From assembly GCA_964423425.1 (NCBI GenBank), contig CAYRES010000001.1, forward strand, positions 62,001 through 126,000: 64,000 nt of DNA, written 5' to 3'. A model generated the notes under the pieces. That model did no database searches and was not told where the DNA came from. It worked only from the letters and a program-made list of their open reading frames with translations. The position numbers and the translations under genes were made by a program. Origin of the DNA: CAYRES01 sp964423425 (GTDB taxonomy: Bacteria; Actinomycetota; Thermoleophilia; RBG-16-64-13). The stretch's first letter is position 1. Each line of letters begins with the position of its first letter. This document shows, in pieces, positions 8,380 to 16,025 of this stretch.

Positions 8380-9471
8380 CTACTCCGCAGCCGAAGTGGC
8401 TCCGAGGGGCACGATGAACACGACAAGGGAGGGGGGCTCTTCACCCATCTCATTCGGCTGCCCGGGCACCACATCGTCTGCCGGGAGCATTTGCTTGTAC
8501 GTGAGGATGCCCGCTTTGAGGCCGGGAAGGGCGTTGCCGTATGGGTCAACGGGCTGATCCGTGTACTGCACGTACAAACCGCTGTCGATGAGTGCCTCGA
8601 TGAGCTTCTCGAGGTGGGCAGGTGAGGCAACGACCGCATAAGTCGGGCCACCCAGCCAGTAGTAGTCGGGGAGAGCTGCGAGACCCGTGACCTCTTCGAA
8701 GAAGGCCGCGATGTCTCCCCGGCGCTCCTCGGAATCGCGCACGGATACCCAGATGACCTGAGAGTCGTCGGGAGCCTCGATCACGGGCGAATCGACCAGA
8801 AGGGCGATCTTGTCTGCGCGGCTGTCGGTGGTGGCACTGGTCGGGGGCGCGGTACTCGGAGTGGTCGAGGTATCCGACGGTGCCGTGGTCGCGGTCAGCG
8901 GCGCATCAGCGGTCTTGCCCGGCACCCCTGAACCACCTGGCGTGGACTCGGAGACCGGTTGGTCATCGCTCGCCTCGAAACCGGCAAACGTGGTGGTGAC
9001 GGCTATCGTTCTCCCCGCTTCTGTCTCGGACACTGACTGAGTGAGGTCGTCTCGGTTGCCGGTCAATCCCACTGCAGCCACGACAAGGGCCGCAGTCACC
9101 GCAGCTGCGGCCGCCAGATATCTGGGTTGCCCCACCCGGCCCAGCCTCGACCAGAAACCGCCGGTGTGCCGGCTGCGGACAGAGCCGGTACGGTGGGCGA
9201 AGGACTCGGCTTTCTGTTCGGCCGCCAGGCTGGCGAACACGCGCACCGCCAGCTCCGTCGGCGGCGTCTCCATGCCCATACCCCTCGTGAGCGCGGCCGT
9301 GTCCCTCTGCACGCGCAGACTATCACGGCAGGCCACGCAGTGCTCGAGATGAGCCTCGATGCCCGCCCGCTGATCGGAATCCAAGAGACCGTCGAGGTAG
9401 TCGACTGCAAGCGCAGGGTGATCGGTGACGTGCCCGAAGGGAAACCCGCTGTGAGTGTCGTCAAAGCTCAT
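8380..9471 (-). CDS. Membrane anti-sigma factor with zinc-finger (HC2) domain
   Basis: This 363-residue protein is the likely partner of the sigma factor gene just upstream, whose 3' end it overlaps by 11 bases. The N-terminus carries the zinc-binding anti-sigma signature Hx3Cx2C (H41, C45, C48). A transmembrane helix lies at about residues 118-137. A Thr/Ser/Pro-rich linker follows at roughly 170-210, then a C-terminal domain outside the membrane that I do not recognise and that may sense an envelope signal. By family knowledge the cytoplasmic zinc finger holds the ECF sigma inactive until the signal arrives. ATG 9471 was chosen because it opens the zinc-finger domain; longer in-frame starts reach far into the sigma gene. 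Confidence 0.85.
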   Translation of the reverse strand: MSFDDTHSGFPFGHVTDHPALAVDYLDGLLDSDQRAGIEAHLEHCVACRDSLRVQRDTAALTRGMGMETPPTELAVRVFASLAAEQKAESFAHRTGSVRSRHTGGFWSRLGRVGQPRYLAAAAAVTAALVVAAVGLTGNRDDLTQSVSETEAGRTIAVTTTFAGFEASDDQPVSESTPGGSGVPGKTADAPLTATTAPSDTSTTPSTAPPTSATTDSRADKIALLVDSPVIEAPDDSQVIWVSVRDSEERRGDIAAFFEEVTGLAALPDYYWLGGPTYAVVASPAHLEKLIEALIDSGLYVQYTDQPVDPYGNALPGLKAGILTYKQMLPADDVVPGQPNEMGEEPPSLVVFIVPLGATSAAE

Positions 9472-10171
9472 CTTCACCACGAAAGATGGACGGCCCGGGA
9501 GCCGGCCCGGGTGGATTGTTGCGGCAATCTTCTGTTTCATCAACTGTGACGCCGTCCTCAGGCGTGCGGTTCCCTCTTGCGCAGGGTGCATACCCTTGCT
9601 CGGTGAGTGTGCGCGAGAGGTCTTCACGTGCTCTGAAGATCCGCGACTTGATAGTGCCTTCCTTCACTTCAAGAATCTCGGCCGCTTCGGAGTAGTCGAA
9701 GCCAAGGATATCGCACAGTACGACTGCAAGCCTGAACCTCTCGTCCAGGTCCAGAAGAGCCTGGGTGAGTGGTGCCGACAGACCGTCGGCGGCGGCGTCC
9801 AGCGGCCGCACCGACCCGCCCACCAATCGCCCCGAGTGTTCAGGGGAGGAGACCCGGTCTATTTCGTCGAGCGCCAGGGGGTCGGACTGCCGCCTCCTCA
9901 CGTGGTCACGGGCTGCGTTCAGCACGATGCGGTGCAGCCACGTGCTGAAGCGGGCTTCACCCCGGAAGCGATCGAGGGCCCCGAAAGCCTTGATGAAGGC
10001 CTCCTGGGTGACGTCGGCAGCGTCCCAGGAGTTGCCGAGGAGACGCAGGGCAAGGTTGTATGCCCGCTGCTCATGCAGGCGGTAGAGCTCGCTGAGGGCG
10101 TCTTGGTCACCAGCTTGGGCCCTCTTGATGAGCCTGGCTTCTTTGAGATTGTCGGAGTCTGGGTCGCTCAT
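9461..10171 (-). CDS. ECF RNA polymerase sigma factor (sigma-70 family)
   Basis: The protein has region 2 (residues 13-94; ADVTQEAFIKAF, and FSTWLHRIVLNAARD for promoter melting) and region 4 (about 135-186; YSEAAEILEVKEGTIKSR, the helix-turn-helix) and lacks region 3, as ECF sigma factors do. A tail of about 45 residues past region 4 is Pro/Gly-rich. I chose ATG 10171, which gives 236 residues and lies about 26 bases downstream of a TAGAAT hexamer; in-frame ATGs at 10219 and 10198 would add 16 or 9 residues. It is co-transcribed with the anti-sigma gene, so the pair should form one signalling module, and self-activation is plausible. Confidence 0.9.
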   Translation of the reverse strand: MSDPDSDNLKEARLIKRAQAGDQDALSELYRLHEQRAYNLALRLLGNSWDAADVTQEAFIKAFGALDRFRGEARFSTWLHRIVLNAARDHVRRRQSDPLALDEIDRVSSPEHSGRLVGGSVRPLDAAADGLSAPLTQALLDLDERFRLAVVLCDILGFDYSEAAEILEVKEGTIKSRIFRAREDLSRTLTEQGYAPCARGNRTPEDGVTVDETEDCRNNPPGPAPGPSIFRGEDEL

Positions 10172-10196
10172 GGCATGGCTGAGTGCGGAATGGCCC

Positions 10197-10226
10197 ATTC
10201 TAGCAGCGACACAGCGCATCTGTTCC
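10197..10226 (-). promoter_or_regulatory. Candidate promoter of the ECF sigma operon
   Basis: On the minus strand GGAAC (complement of 10222-10226) is followed 19 bases later by TAGAAT (complement of 10197-10202). GGAAC is the usual -35 core of ECF-type promoters, so this could be an autoregulated promoter. The spacing is longer than the common 16-17 bases, so the call is weak. Confidence 0.3.
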
Positions 10227-10299
10227 GTTCGATGCTACTATCTCGGCGGGAGGCAGTCTGTTGTCGGCGAAGGCCGGCGCGCAGAGAAGGAGGGATGGC

Positions 10300-10802
10300 A
10301 TGGTCGAGGAACCCACCGCTGGAAGTGGGGCTGCCACCGACGAAGAGGAACTCATTCGTCGGCTGCAGGAGCAGCTCCAGTCCATGAGCGTCGCCCAGCA
10401 CATCACGCGCATGATGATGTCGCTCTCCACGCTCGCCGTGGAGCGAATGGGGGTGGCCGGTGAGGACTACACGGGGCCGGTCGATCTCTCACAGGCCAAG
10501 ATGGCCATTGAGGGCTTCCGTGCGTTGACAGAGGTGGTGAAGGAGACGGAACCGGCGGAGACGGTGAATGTGCTGAGGAGTACACTGGCGCAGATGCAGA
10601 TGGCGTACGTGTCCCAAGCGTCAGCGGCCGGGGCGGCCCGGGGAGCCGGTGAGGGGGAGGGTGCCTCCGAGGCCCCGGATGCCGCCGAAGCCTCCGAGGC
10701 CCAGCAGACCCTCGAAGACCAAGGTGCCCCCGAAGACCAAGGTGCCCCCGAAGAGGAGGGTGACTCTGAGGCCCAGGGTGCTCCTGAGGAGGAGGGAAAG
10801 TG
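10300..10802 (+). CDS. DUF1844 domain protein with acidic repeat tail
   Basis: Residues 33-105 match the DUF1844 pattern: a helix with MMMSLSTLAVERMG, then DLSQAKMAIEGFRALTEVV and a final helix ending QMAYVS. The function of this family is unknown. Residues 105-167 form a Gly/Ala/Glu-rich acidic tail with near repeats of EDQGAP and APEEEG, probably disordered. ATG 10300 is preceded by a strong AGAAGGAGG; a TTG at 10261 would be longer but has no such site. The gene overlaps mtnP by four bases (GTGA), so the two are probably translated together. An extended -10-like TGCTACTAT lies at 10234-10242. Confidence 0.75.
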
Positions 10803-11609
10803 ACGCAACAGGCAGTGAGTGTCGGTATCTTCGGTGGTTCCGGTTTCTACTCGTTCCTTGACGAGGTAGAGGAGGTCCGGCTCGACACCCCATTTGGGCC
10901 GCCGAGCGACGTCATCTCGGTGGGCACCGTCCATGGTGTGAGGGTCGCGTTTCTTCCTCGTCACGGCAGTCGCCACCAATACCCACCCCATCTCATCAAC
11001 TTCCGCGCCAACGTGTGGGCCATGAGAGACTTGGGCGTGACTCAGCTCATCGGCCCCTGTGCCTCGGGCAGCCTCAACCCGCACATGGCTCCAGGGCATT
11101 TCGTCGTGTGCGATCAGTTCGTGGACCGCACGAAGGCGCGTATGGACACGTTCTATCAGGGGCCAATCGCCACCCATGTCTCTTCAGCTGACCCCTTCTG
11201 TGAAAAAATGCGCGAGGCGTTGATCGTAGCCGGAAGGGAGCTGGGCATCACCGTGCACGACAGGGGCACGGTGGTGGTGATCGAGGGTCCTCGTTTCTCC
11301 ACAAGAGCCGAGAGCAAGTGGTTCGCAGCCATGGGGTGGGACGTCATCAACATGACAACCTATCCCGAGTGCCATCTTGCCCGGGAGTTGGGACTCTGCT
11401 ACGCGAACGTCTCACTGGTGACGGACTACGACGTGGGCTTGGAAGAACTCCCCGGGGTTGCCGCGGTGACCGGTGCCGAGGTGATCAGGGTATTCCAGGA
11501 GAACAATGAGAAACTGCGCCGCCTGCTCTTTCAGGCGATACCGCTCTTGGTTCGCGAGGAGTCGTCGTGTGCGTGCCCCGACGCGCTCGAGGGAGCGAGA
11601 TTGGGTTAG
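10800..11609 (+). CDS. mtnP: S-methyl-5'-thioadenosine phosphorylase (MTAP/PNP family)
   Basis: This enzyme phosphorolyses 5'-methylthioadenosine (or a related inosine form) to adenine and methylthioribose-1-phosphate, starting methionine salvage after polyamine synthesis. The 269-residue protein shows the family marks: GGSGFY near the N-terminus, the phosphate-binding LPRHGSRHQYPPH, the ASGSLNP segment, VIEGPRFSTRAES, the substrate pocket MTTYPECHLARE, and VTDYDVG. Some members act on methylthioinosine or general purine nucleosides, so exact substrate is not fixed. The GTG start overlaps the DUF1844 stop. It ends tail to tail with the next minus-strand gene, the stops sharing three bases. 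Confidence 0.88.
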   Translation: MTQQAVSVGIFGGSGFYSFLDEVEEVRLDTPFGPPSDVISVGTVHGVRVAFLPRHGSRHQYPPHLINFRANVWAMRDLGVTQLIGPCASGSLNPHMAPGHFVVCDQFVDRTKARMDTFYQGPIATHVSSADPFCEKMREALIVAGRELGITVHDRGTVVVIEGPRFSTRAESKWFAAMGWDVINMTTYPECHLARELGLCYANVSLVTDYDVGLEELPGVAAVTGAEVIRVFQENNEKLRRLLFQAIPLLVREESSCACPDALEGARLG

Positions 11610-12139
11610 CCGTCCGCCGGTTCAGGCGCATCGGCTGACGGTTGTGCGGCTGCGGCGCCGTCCGTGGAGGAAGTCGGTTTCTCCGACTTGGTGGTGGGCT
11701 TCGGTTGTGACTTGCGGGGCCGTCGCGGCCGGGGGGCCGGTGTGGGTTCGAGTGAAGGAGCAGGCTCTTGTTCTTCCGCCGCCTCCTTCTTCGGCGCGGG
11801 GGTTTTCGCGGCTGTGCCGCCCGGTAGGGCCGGGTAGGTGACGACCACCCGGTCGTCCTCCCTGCTTATCTCGGCTCCCCGCACGTGCGAGATGAGGGTG
11901 TGCTTCCGCCTGTCATCGGACTCCCCGGCAAGAAGGACGTCCAGTTCGAGTACACTCTCGTACATGCGCTGTACCAGGTCTGTGCATTCATCCTGCGAGA
12001 GACCGAGGGGTTTCACCAGAGGGCCCACCTTCGCCAAGATGCTCTTGAGGGCGATGACGGACTCGCGTTCGGGCTCCATCATCTCCTGAGTCTCAGGCCC
12101 CCGATCTGGTTGCCCGTCGCGTCTGTCCTTGCGTGCCAT
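11606..12139 (-). CDS. Hypothetical protein with helical core and Pro/Ala/Lys-rich tail
   Basis: I do not recognise this 177-residue protein. Residues 1-20 are highly charged. Residues 25-105 look folded: two amphipathic helices (ALKSILAKVGPLVKPLG, then ECTDLVQRMYESVLELDVLL) followed by a short beta-like stretch with HTLISHVRGAEI and RVVVTYP. Residues 106-177 are low complexity, rich in Pro, Ala, Lys and Glu, and are probably disordered. ATG 12139 is supported by AAGGAGGG eight bases upstream. It lies 91 bases downstream of the galE-like gene on the same strand and converges with mtnP. No membrane segment or catalytic motif is visible. Confidence 0.65.
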   Translation of the reverse strand: MARKDRRDGQPDRGPETQEMMEPERESVIALKSILAKVGPLVKPLGLSQDECTDLVQRMYESVLELDVLLAGESDDRRKHTLISHVRGAEISREDDRVVVTYPALPGGTAAKTPAPKKEAAEEQEPAPSLEPTPAPRPRRPRKSQPKPTTKSEKPTSSTDGAAAAQPSADAPEPADG

Positions 12140-12230
12140 ACTCTTTTCCCTCCTTGGCCCTCGGCTTGGACGCTTCGAGCCTTGGCCGGCGCCCGATGCG
12201 CCCGGGCGGATCTCGCCGCGCTCCTCGCCT

Positions 12231-13160
12231 CTAGGCTGCGTGCTGTTCACGGTAGTAGGCGACTGCGTTGGCAACGCCGTTTTCGAAATCTATCTGCCAG
12301 GACCAGTTGAGCTCACGGGCGGCAAGGCGCGCGTCGAGAGCGACATGGCGGACCTCCCCCGGCCTCTCCGGCGCATAGACCGGCTCGAGGTCGGCTGCGC
12401 CCACGGCGGCGCGAACGGTCTCGAAGACCTGCCTGTCGGTCACCTGTAGACCTCGCCCGAGATTGTAGAGACCTCCGCTTCCGCGCTCGAGCGCGAGAAC
12501 ATTGGCACCCGCGATGTCACTCACGTAGCAGTAGTCGCGGGTCTTGGTGCCGTCACCGAAGATGGTGGGGCGCGCACCGCGAAGCATGGTGACCGTGAAG
12601 ATGGCGACCACACCCGCTTCGCCGTTCGGATCCTGGCGCGGCCCATAGACGTTCGGGTAGCGTAGCACGGTGAAGTCGAGTCCGTGGATGGTCTTGTACG
12701 TGAAGAGATAATGCTCCACCGTGTGCTTGCTGACCCCATAGGGGGAGACGGGGTTAACGGGATGGTGCTCGTCGACCGGCAGGTAGGAGGGTTCGCCGAA
12801 CATGGCACCGCCGGTGCCCGAGTAGATGACTTTGGCCACGCCCGCGCGGCGGCAGCATTCAAGCAGATTGAGGGTGCCCAAGACGTTGACGCGGGCGTCG
12901 GCCACGGGGTCAAAGACCGAGTGGCGGACGTCGATGTGGGCGGCCAGATGGCACACGACCTGCGGGGCAAAGACCCCGAAGGTGTCCTGAAGCGAGGCGT
13001 CCTGAATGTCCGTGTGGAAGAACAGCGCCTCTTCGGGCACGTGCTCTCTGCGGCCGGTAGACAGGTTGTCGACGACGGCGACGTCGTGACCCTTTGCGAG
13101 CAGGCGGTCACAGATATGTGAGCCGATGAAACCGGCTCCCCCGGTAACGAGAACTCTCAT
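12231..13160 (-). CDS. galE: NAD-dependent sugar-nucleotide epimerase (UDP-glucose 4-epimerase-like)
   Basis: This 309-residue protein is an extended short-chain dehydrogenase. It has the NAD motif GGAGFIG at residues 7-13, the VDNLSTG segment after strand 2, the active Ser/Thr in SGTGGAMFG, and the catalytic pair Y141 and K145 (YGVSK). RYPNVYGPRQDP and GDGTKTRDYCYVSD are typical of the GalE/WbpP/RffG group. It probably interconverts UDP-hexoses for surface polysaccharides; substrate cannot be read from sequence. ATG 13160 puts the Rossmann motif right at the N-terminus, as usual; no strong ribosome site is visible. The 302 bases upstream hold several hairpins. Confidence 0.85.
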   Translation of the reverse strand: MRVLVTGGAGFIGSHICDRLLAKGHDVAVVDNLSTGRREHVPEEALFFHTDIQDASLQDTFGVFAPQVVCHLAAHIDVRHSVFDPVADARVNVLGTLNLLECCRRAGVAKVIYSGTGGAMFGEPSYLPVDEHHPVNPVSPYGVSKHTVEHYLFTYKTIHGLDFTVLRYPNVYGPRQDPNGEAGVVAIFTVTMLRGARPTIFGDGTKTRDYCYVSDIAGANVLALERGSGGLYNLGRGLQVTDRQVFETVRAAVGAADLEPVYAPERPGEVRHVALDARLAARELNWSWQIDFENGVANAVAYYREQHAA

Positions 13161-13463
13161 GGGCAGAAGGCGTGGTATGGGTAGAAGCCTGTAAGGCAAG
13201 ATGCGGGAAGCCACCCGACTAAGGCACCGGTGTTCTCTCACCTGCACTTCGGTGGCGAGCCCCCGGCGGCCCGGAAACCATGTCGACCGAGCCGCCGGCA
13301 ATGTTACCGGAAAAGGTGGCTCGAGGCAAAGAACCGGATGCCGGCCCGCGGGGCAACCTCAGTAGGCGTGCCACAGGGACGGCGGGCGGTGCCGCTCAGG
13401 TGGCAGGGAATGCGGGCGGGAGGCGGGTTCAGCCGTCCACCACGATGCGGGCGGGAGGCGGGT
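13161..13463. other. 303-base non-coding stretch with predicted hairpins
   Basis: I see no credible gene here. Read on the minus strand, towards the epimerase, it can form several short stems: GGCGGC/GCCGCC (13264-13297), GGTG/CACC, CGGG/CCCG and GCCT/AGGC between about 13180 and 13250. They may form a structured 5' leader, but I could not match a known riboswitch class. The end next to 13410 carries a tandem repeat listed separately. Confidence 0.35.
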
Positions 13464-13486
13464 TCAGCCGTCCACCACGATGCGGG
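13410..13486. repeat. 35-base tandem direct repeat (2.2 copies)
   Basis: Two perfect 35-base copies lie at 13410-13444 and 13445-13479, followed by a 7-base partial third copy. The unit begins ATGCGGGCGGGAGGCGGGTT and covers the last codons and stop of the Lrp-like gene plus downstream sequence. Because 35 is not a multiple of three, the extra copy lies outside the coding frame, after the stop. It looks like a recent local duplication. Confidence 0.9.
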
Positions 13487-13697
13487 TGTCGGTCTCTTTC
13501 ACCCCTGAAATGGTCTGCACGGACCGGAAGACGAGATCGGCCAGCGCCCGTGCATCTTCCGCGACCACCACGGCAATCAGGTCGGTGGGGCCCGTCACCG
13601 AATGAGCCCGTTCGACTGCAGGCAATGAGCGCAACTGCTCCATAATGTCTTTGGTCTTGCCCGCCTCGACCTTGATGAGAATGTACGCTTGTACCAT
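13464..13697 (-). CDS. Stand-alone Lrp/AsnC ligand-binding (RAM) domain protein
   Basis: The 77-residue protein consists only of the C-terminal ligand-binding and oligomerisation domain of Lrp/AsnC regulators: AYILIKVEAGKTKDIMEQL, then VTGPTDLIAVVVAED and a final IVVDG strand. There is no DNA-binding helix-turn-helix. Such stand-alone domains bind amino acids and form rings, and may modulate full-length partners. ATG 13697 has GGAGG eight bases upstream. The 3' end falls in a tandem repeat. It stands alone between the epimerase and the tRNA cluster. Confidence 0.85.
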   Translation of the reverse strand: MVQAYILIKVEAGKTKDIMEQLRSLPAVERAHSVTGPTDLIAVVVAEDARALADLVFRSVQTISGVKETDTRIVVDG

Positions 13698-13815
13698 GAC
13701 CGCCCCCTCCACGTACGCACGTTGCCGCCGGCTCCCCGTATGTCCGGCCGGTTCACGTTTCTTCTTTCCCCGCCGCTGGGTAGGGGAAACCACCGACCGG
13801 CCCGGAGAGATAGGT

Positions 13816-13821
13816 TATACT
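13816..13821 (+). promoter_or_regulatory. Candidate -10 box (TATACT) for the tRNA cluster
   Basis: TATACT lies 37 bases before the first tRNA of the cluster and matches the -10 consensus at five of six positions. The -35 region (around 13793, CCGACC) is poor. All five tRNA genes could be read from here. Confidence 0.4.
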
Positions 13822-13858
13822 TGTGCCGCCGGTTGCCCCGCTGCGGCCGGCCGGCCGT

Positions 13859-13935
13859 CGGGACGTGGCGCAGCCTGGTAGCGCATCTGCTTTGGGAGCA
13901 GAGGGTCGGAGGTTCAAATCCTCTCGTCCCGACCA
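13859..13935 (+). tRNA. tRNA-Pro (TGG anticodon)
   Basis: Complete cloverleaf: acceptor CGGGACG/CGTCCCG, D-stem GCGC, anticodon stem TCTGC/GCAGA with loop TTTGGGA (anticodon TGG), T-stem GGAGG/CCTCT, discriminator A. The CCA end is encoded (13933-13935). First gene of the tRNA cluster. Confidence 0.95.
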
Positions 13936-13964
13936 TGAGGTAAGCCGAAGAGGAGGCCAAGCGG

Positions 13965-14040
13965 GCGGGTGTAGCTCAGTTGGTAGAGCGTCGGCCTTCC
14001 AAGCCGTCGGTCGCGGGTTCGAGTCCCGTCGCCCGCTCCA
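13965..14040 (+). tRNA. tRNA-Gly (TCC anticodon)
   Basis: Acceptor GCGGGTG/CGCCCGC with one T-G pair, D-stem GCTC/GAGC, anticodon loop CTTCCAA (anticodon TCC, reading GGA), T-stem GCGGG/CCCGT, discriminator T, encoded CCA. The outermost anticodon-stem pair (27-43) is a T-T mismatch. Confidence 0.95.
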
Positions 14041-14076
14041 TGTGTTGTGTGCAGGCCTTTCGGGTGGAGTCGGCGT

Positions 14077-14150
<74 letters not shown>

Positions 14151-14196
14151 TAGTGTGTGCGTGGTGCGGCTGAAGTGGATATTGATGGTCTTGCAT

Positions 14197-14270
14197 GGTG
14201 AACGTAGCTCAGTAGGTAGAGCACTGGATTGTGGCTCCAGCGGTCGCGGGTTCGAATCCCGTCGTTCACC
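14197..14270 (+). tRNA. tRNA-His (GTG anticodon)
   Basis: Acceptor GTGAACG/CGTTCAC, anticodon stem CTGGA/TCCAG with loop TTGTGGC (anticodon GTG), T-stem GCGGG/CCCGT. An extra G at 14197 can pair with discriminator C 14270, the hallmark of tRNA-His. CCA is not encoded. Confidence 0.95.
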
Positions 14271-14401
14271 CCTCTCGGAGGCGGCTTGGGAGCTCATGGG
14301 CCTGGGCCGCCTTGCATGTCTGCGTGGGCTCGAGCGCTAGTTGGTGCCTTGCACGCGCGGGTTTCGCAGGTCGGCGGTCCGCTCGGCTCCGCGGCCGTCG
14401 T

Positions 14402-14482
14402 GCGGGTGTGGCGGAATGGCAGACGCGCATGCCTTAGGAGCATGTGTCTTTTGACGTGGAGGTTCGAGTCCTCTCACCCGCA
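14402..14482 (+). tRNA. tRNA-Leu (TAG anticodon)
   Basis: Class II tRNA with a long variable arm (about 14451-14456 region, GTCTTTTGAC). Acceptor GCGGGTG/CACCCGC, anticodon loop CTTAGGA (anticodon TAG, reading CTA), T-stem GGAGG/CCTCT, discriminator A. CCA is not encoded. Last gene of the cluster, 112 bases before tig. Confidence 0.93.
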
Positions 14483-14594
14483 TTGTTCTCGCGCTCGGCG
14501 TGTGTCAGCACGGGTGCCCGGGTGAGTGTCCGGTGCAGCTCCGCCACGCCGGGCGTGACTCTCTTGCAGCTCACTATTCGCGGAAAGGACGGAC

Positions 14595-16001
14595 GTGAAA
14601 ACCACTGTCGTTGAGCAGGAAGGCAACAAGGTCAAGCTCGATCTCGAGATTCCGGCCGATGAGGTGGAGAGGGCGTTCAATCGTGCCGCGTCCGCACTCT
14701 CCCGAGAGGTGCGTATCCACGGGTTCCGCAAAGGCAAGATCCCGAAGGCGGTCATACTTCAGCGCCTCGGTGCCGAAGCTGTGGCTCAGCGTATGCTTGA
14801 GGACTCGCTGCCCGGCTGGTACGAGACGGCTCTCAAGGAAAGCGGTGTCGAGCCCATCGGCCAGCCCGATCTCGATGTTGGCGATCTTCCCGCCGAGGGA
14901 AGCCCTTTCAGCTTCTCTGCCACGGTCGAAGTTGTTCCAGAGCCTGTTCTTGGGCAGTACAAGGACCTCGAAGTGCCGAAGGGCGAGGTTGAGGTACGAG
15001 ATGAAGACGTTGATGCTCAGGTCGAACGACTGAGGGACCAGTTCGCCGAGCTGCGGTCCGCCCCGGCCAAGACGGTGGCCGAGGGCGACTATGTCACGGT
15101 CGATTTCGTCGGGATGCTCGACGGTGAGCCGGTCGAGGACGCTTCGGCGGAGGACTACCTCCTTCAGCTGGGGAGCGGGCAGGTCATGCCCGAGGTGGAA
15201 GAGGGTCTCACGGGGATGGGCGTGGGCGATGAGCGCCTCATACCCGTAGACTACCCGGACGACTTCCCGGATGAGAGCTGTGCCGGCAAGACGCTCGAGT
15301 TCAAGGTGACGGTCAAGGATGTGAAGGAGAAGGTGCTACCCGCGCTGAGCGACGAGTTCGCCAAAGACGTGAGCGAGTTCGCAACCCTGCTGGAGTTGCG
15401 CCTCGACATTCGCAAGAAGATCGAGAGCAGTATGCAGTCTGCGGTCGACCAGCGATTCCGGCAGGCGGCGGTCCAAGCGGCGGTCGACCGGGCCGAGGTC
15501 GACGTTCCTGAAGTGCTCGTCAATCAGCAGACAGGCTCCATGTTCGAAGACTTCGTGCGCTCCCTCCAGATGAGGGGGGGCGATTTCGAGCAGTACCTCG
15601 AACAGACCGGCACCGATGCTGAGACCCTGGCCAAAGACATGCGCCCGGCGGCTCTGAATGCGGCGAAGACAGGCATCGTGCTCGACGCCGTCGCACGGGC
15701 GGAAGGTGTCCAGGTCGAGGATGAGACCCTCGACAAGATGATTGAAGCCTTGGCCAAGGGGGCGAAGGAATCCGACCCGGCGCAGCTGCGTTCGCGCCTG
15801 GAGGAGTCTGGTAGAATTGATGAACTGCGGCGGAGTCTCATGAGGGACAAAGCAGTGGACATCATCGTGTCGAGTGGTGTACCCGTGCCTATGGTGGATT
15901 CCCCAGACGATGCCCTCGAAGTGGAAGCTCCAGCCGAGAAGCCTTCTCAGGCGGAGACGCCCTCAGACACCGGCACCTCCGGTGCGGATCCCAAGGAGTA
16001 G
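14595..16001 (+). CDS. tig: Trigger factor (ribosome-associated chaperone, peptidyl-prolyl isomerase)
   Basis: Trigger factor docks at the ribosome exit tunnel and folds nascent chains. The 468-residue protein has the N-terminal ribosome-binding domain with the signature GFRKGKIP at residues 43-50, an FKBP-type isomerase domain at about 160-245 (GDYVTVDFVGMLDGEPV), and the long helical C-terminal chaperone domain at about 250-430. The last 35 residues are acidic and Pro-rich. The GTG start is preceded by GGAAAGGACGG. It leads the run tig-clpP-clpX-lon, the usual arrangement in many bacteria; clpP follows after 24 bases. Confidence 0.96.
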   Translation: MKTTVVEQEGNKVKLDLEIPADEVERAFNRAASALSREVRIHGFRKGKIPKAVILQRLGAEAVAQRMLEDSLPGWYETALKESGVEPIGQPDLDVGDLPAEGSPFSFSATVEVVPEPVLGQYKDLEVPKGEVEVRDEDVDAQVERLRDQFAELRSAPAKTVAEGDYVTVDFVGMLDGEPVEDASAEDYLLQLGSGQVMPEVEEGLTGMGVGDERLIPVDYPDDFPDESCAGKTLEFKVTVKDVKEKVLPALSDEFAKDVSEFATLLELRLDIRKKIESSMQSAVDQRFRQAAVQAAVDRAEVDVPEVLVNQQTGSMFEDFVRSLQMRGGDFEQYLEQTGTDAETLAKDMRPAALNAAKTGIVLDAVARAEGVQVEDETLDKMIEALAKGAKESDPAQLRSRLEESGRIDELRRSLMRDKAVDIIVSSGVPVPMVDSPDDALEVEAPAEKPSQAETPSDTGTSGADPKE

Positions 16002-16025
16002 TGGAGAGGGAGAAAGGAATACACC

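Noticed and set aside
13161..13330. The hairpin-rich leader as a 6S RNA, SRP RNA or known riboswitch
   Set aside because: I could not match the conserved core of any of these; only local stems are visible.
13410..13486. Tandem 35-base repeat as a CRISPR remnant
   Set aside because: The copies are directly adjacent with no spacers and no cas genes are near.
13230..13645. Plus-strand frames across the epimerase-Lrp intergenic region and tandem repeat
   Set aside because: They are low complexity, run across the repeat and antisense to the Lrp-like gene, and lack a domain.
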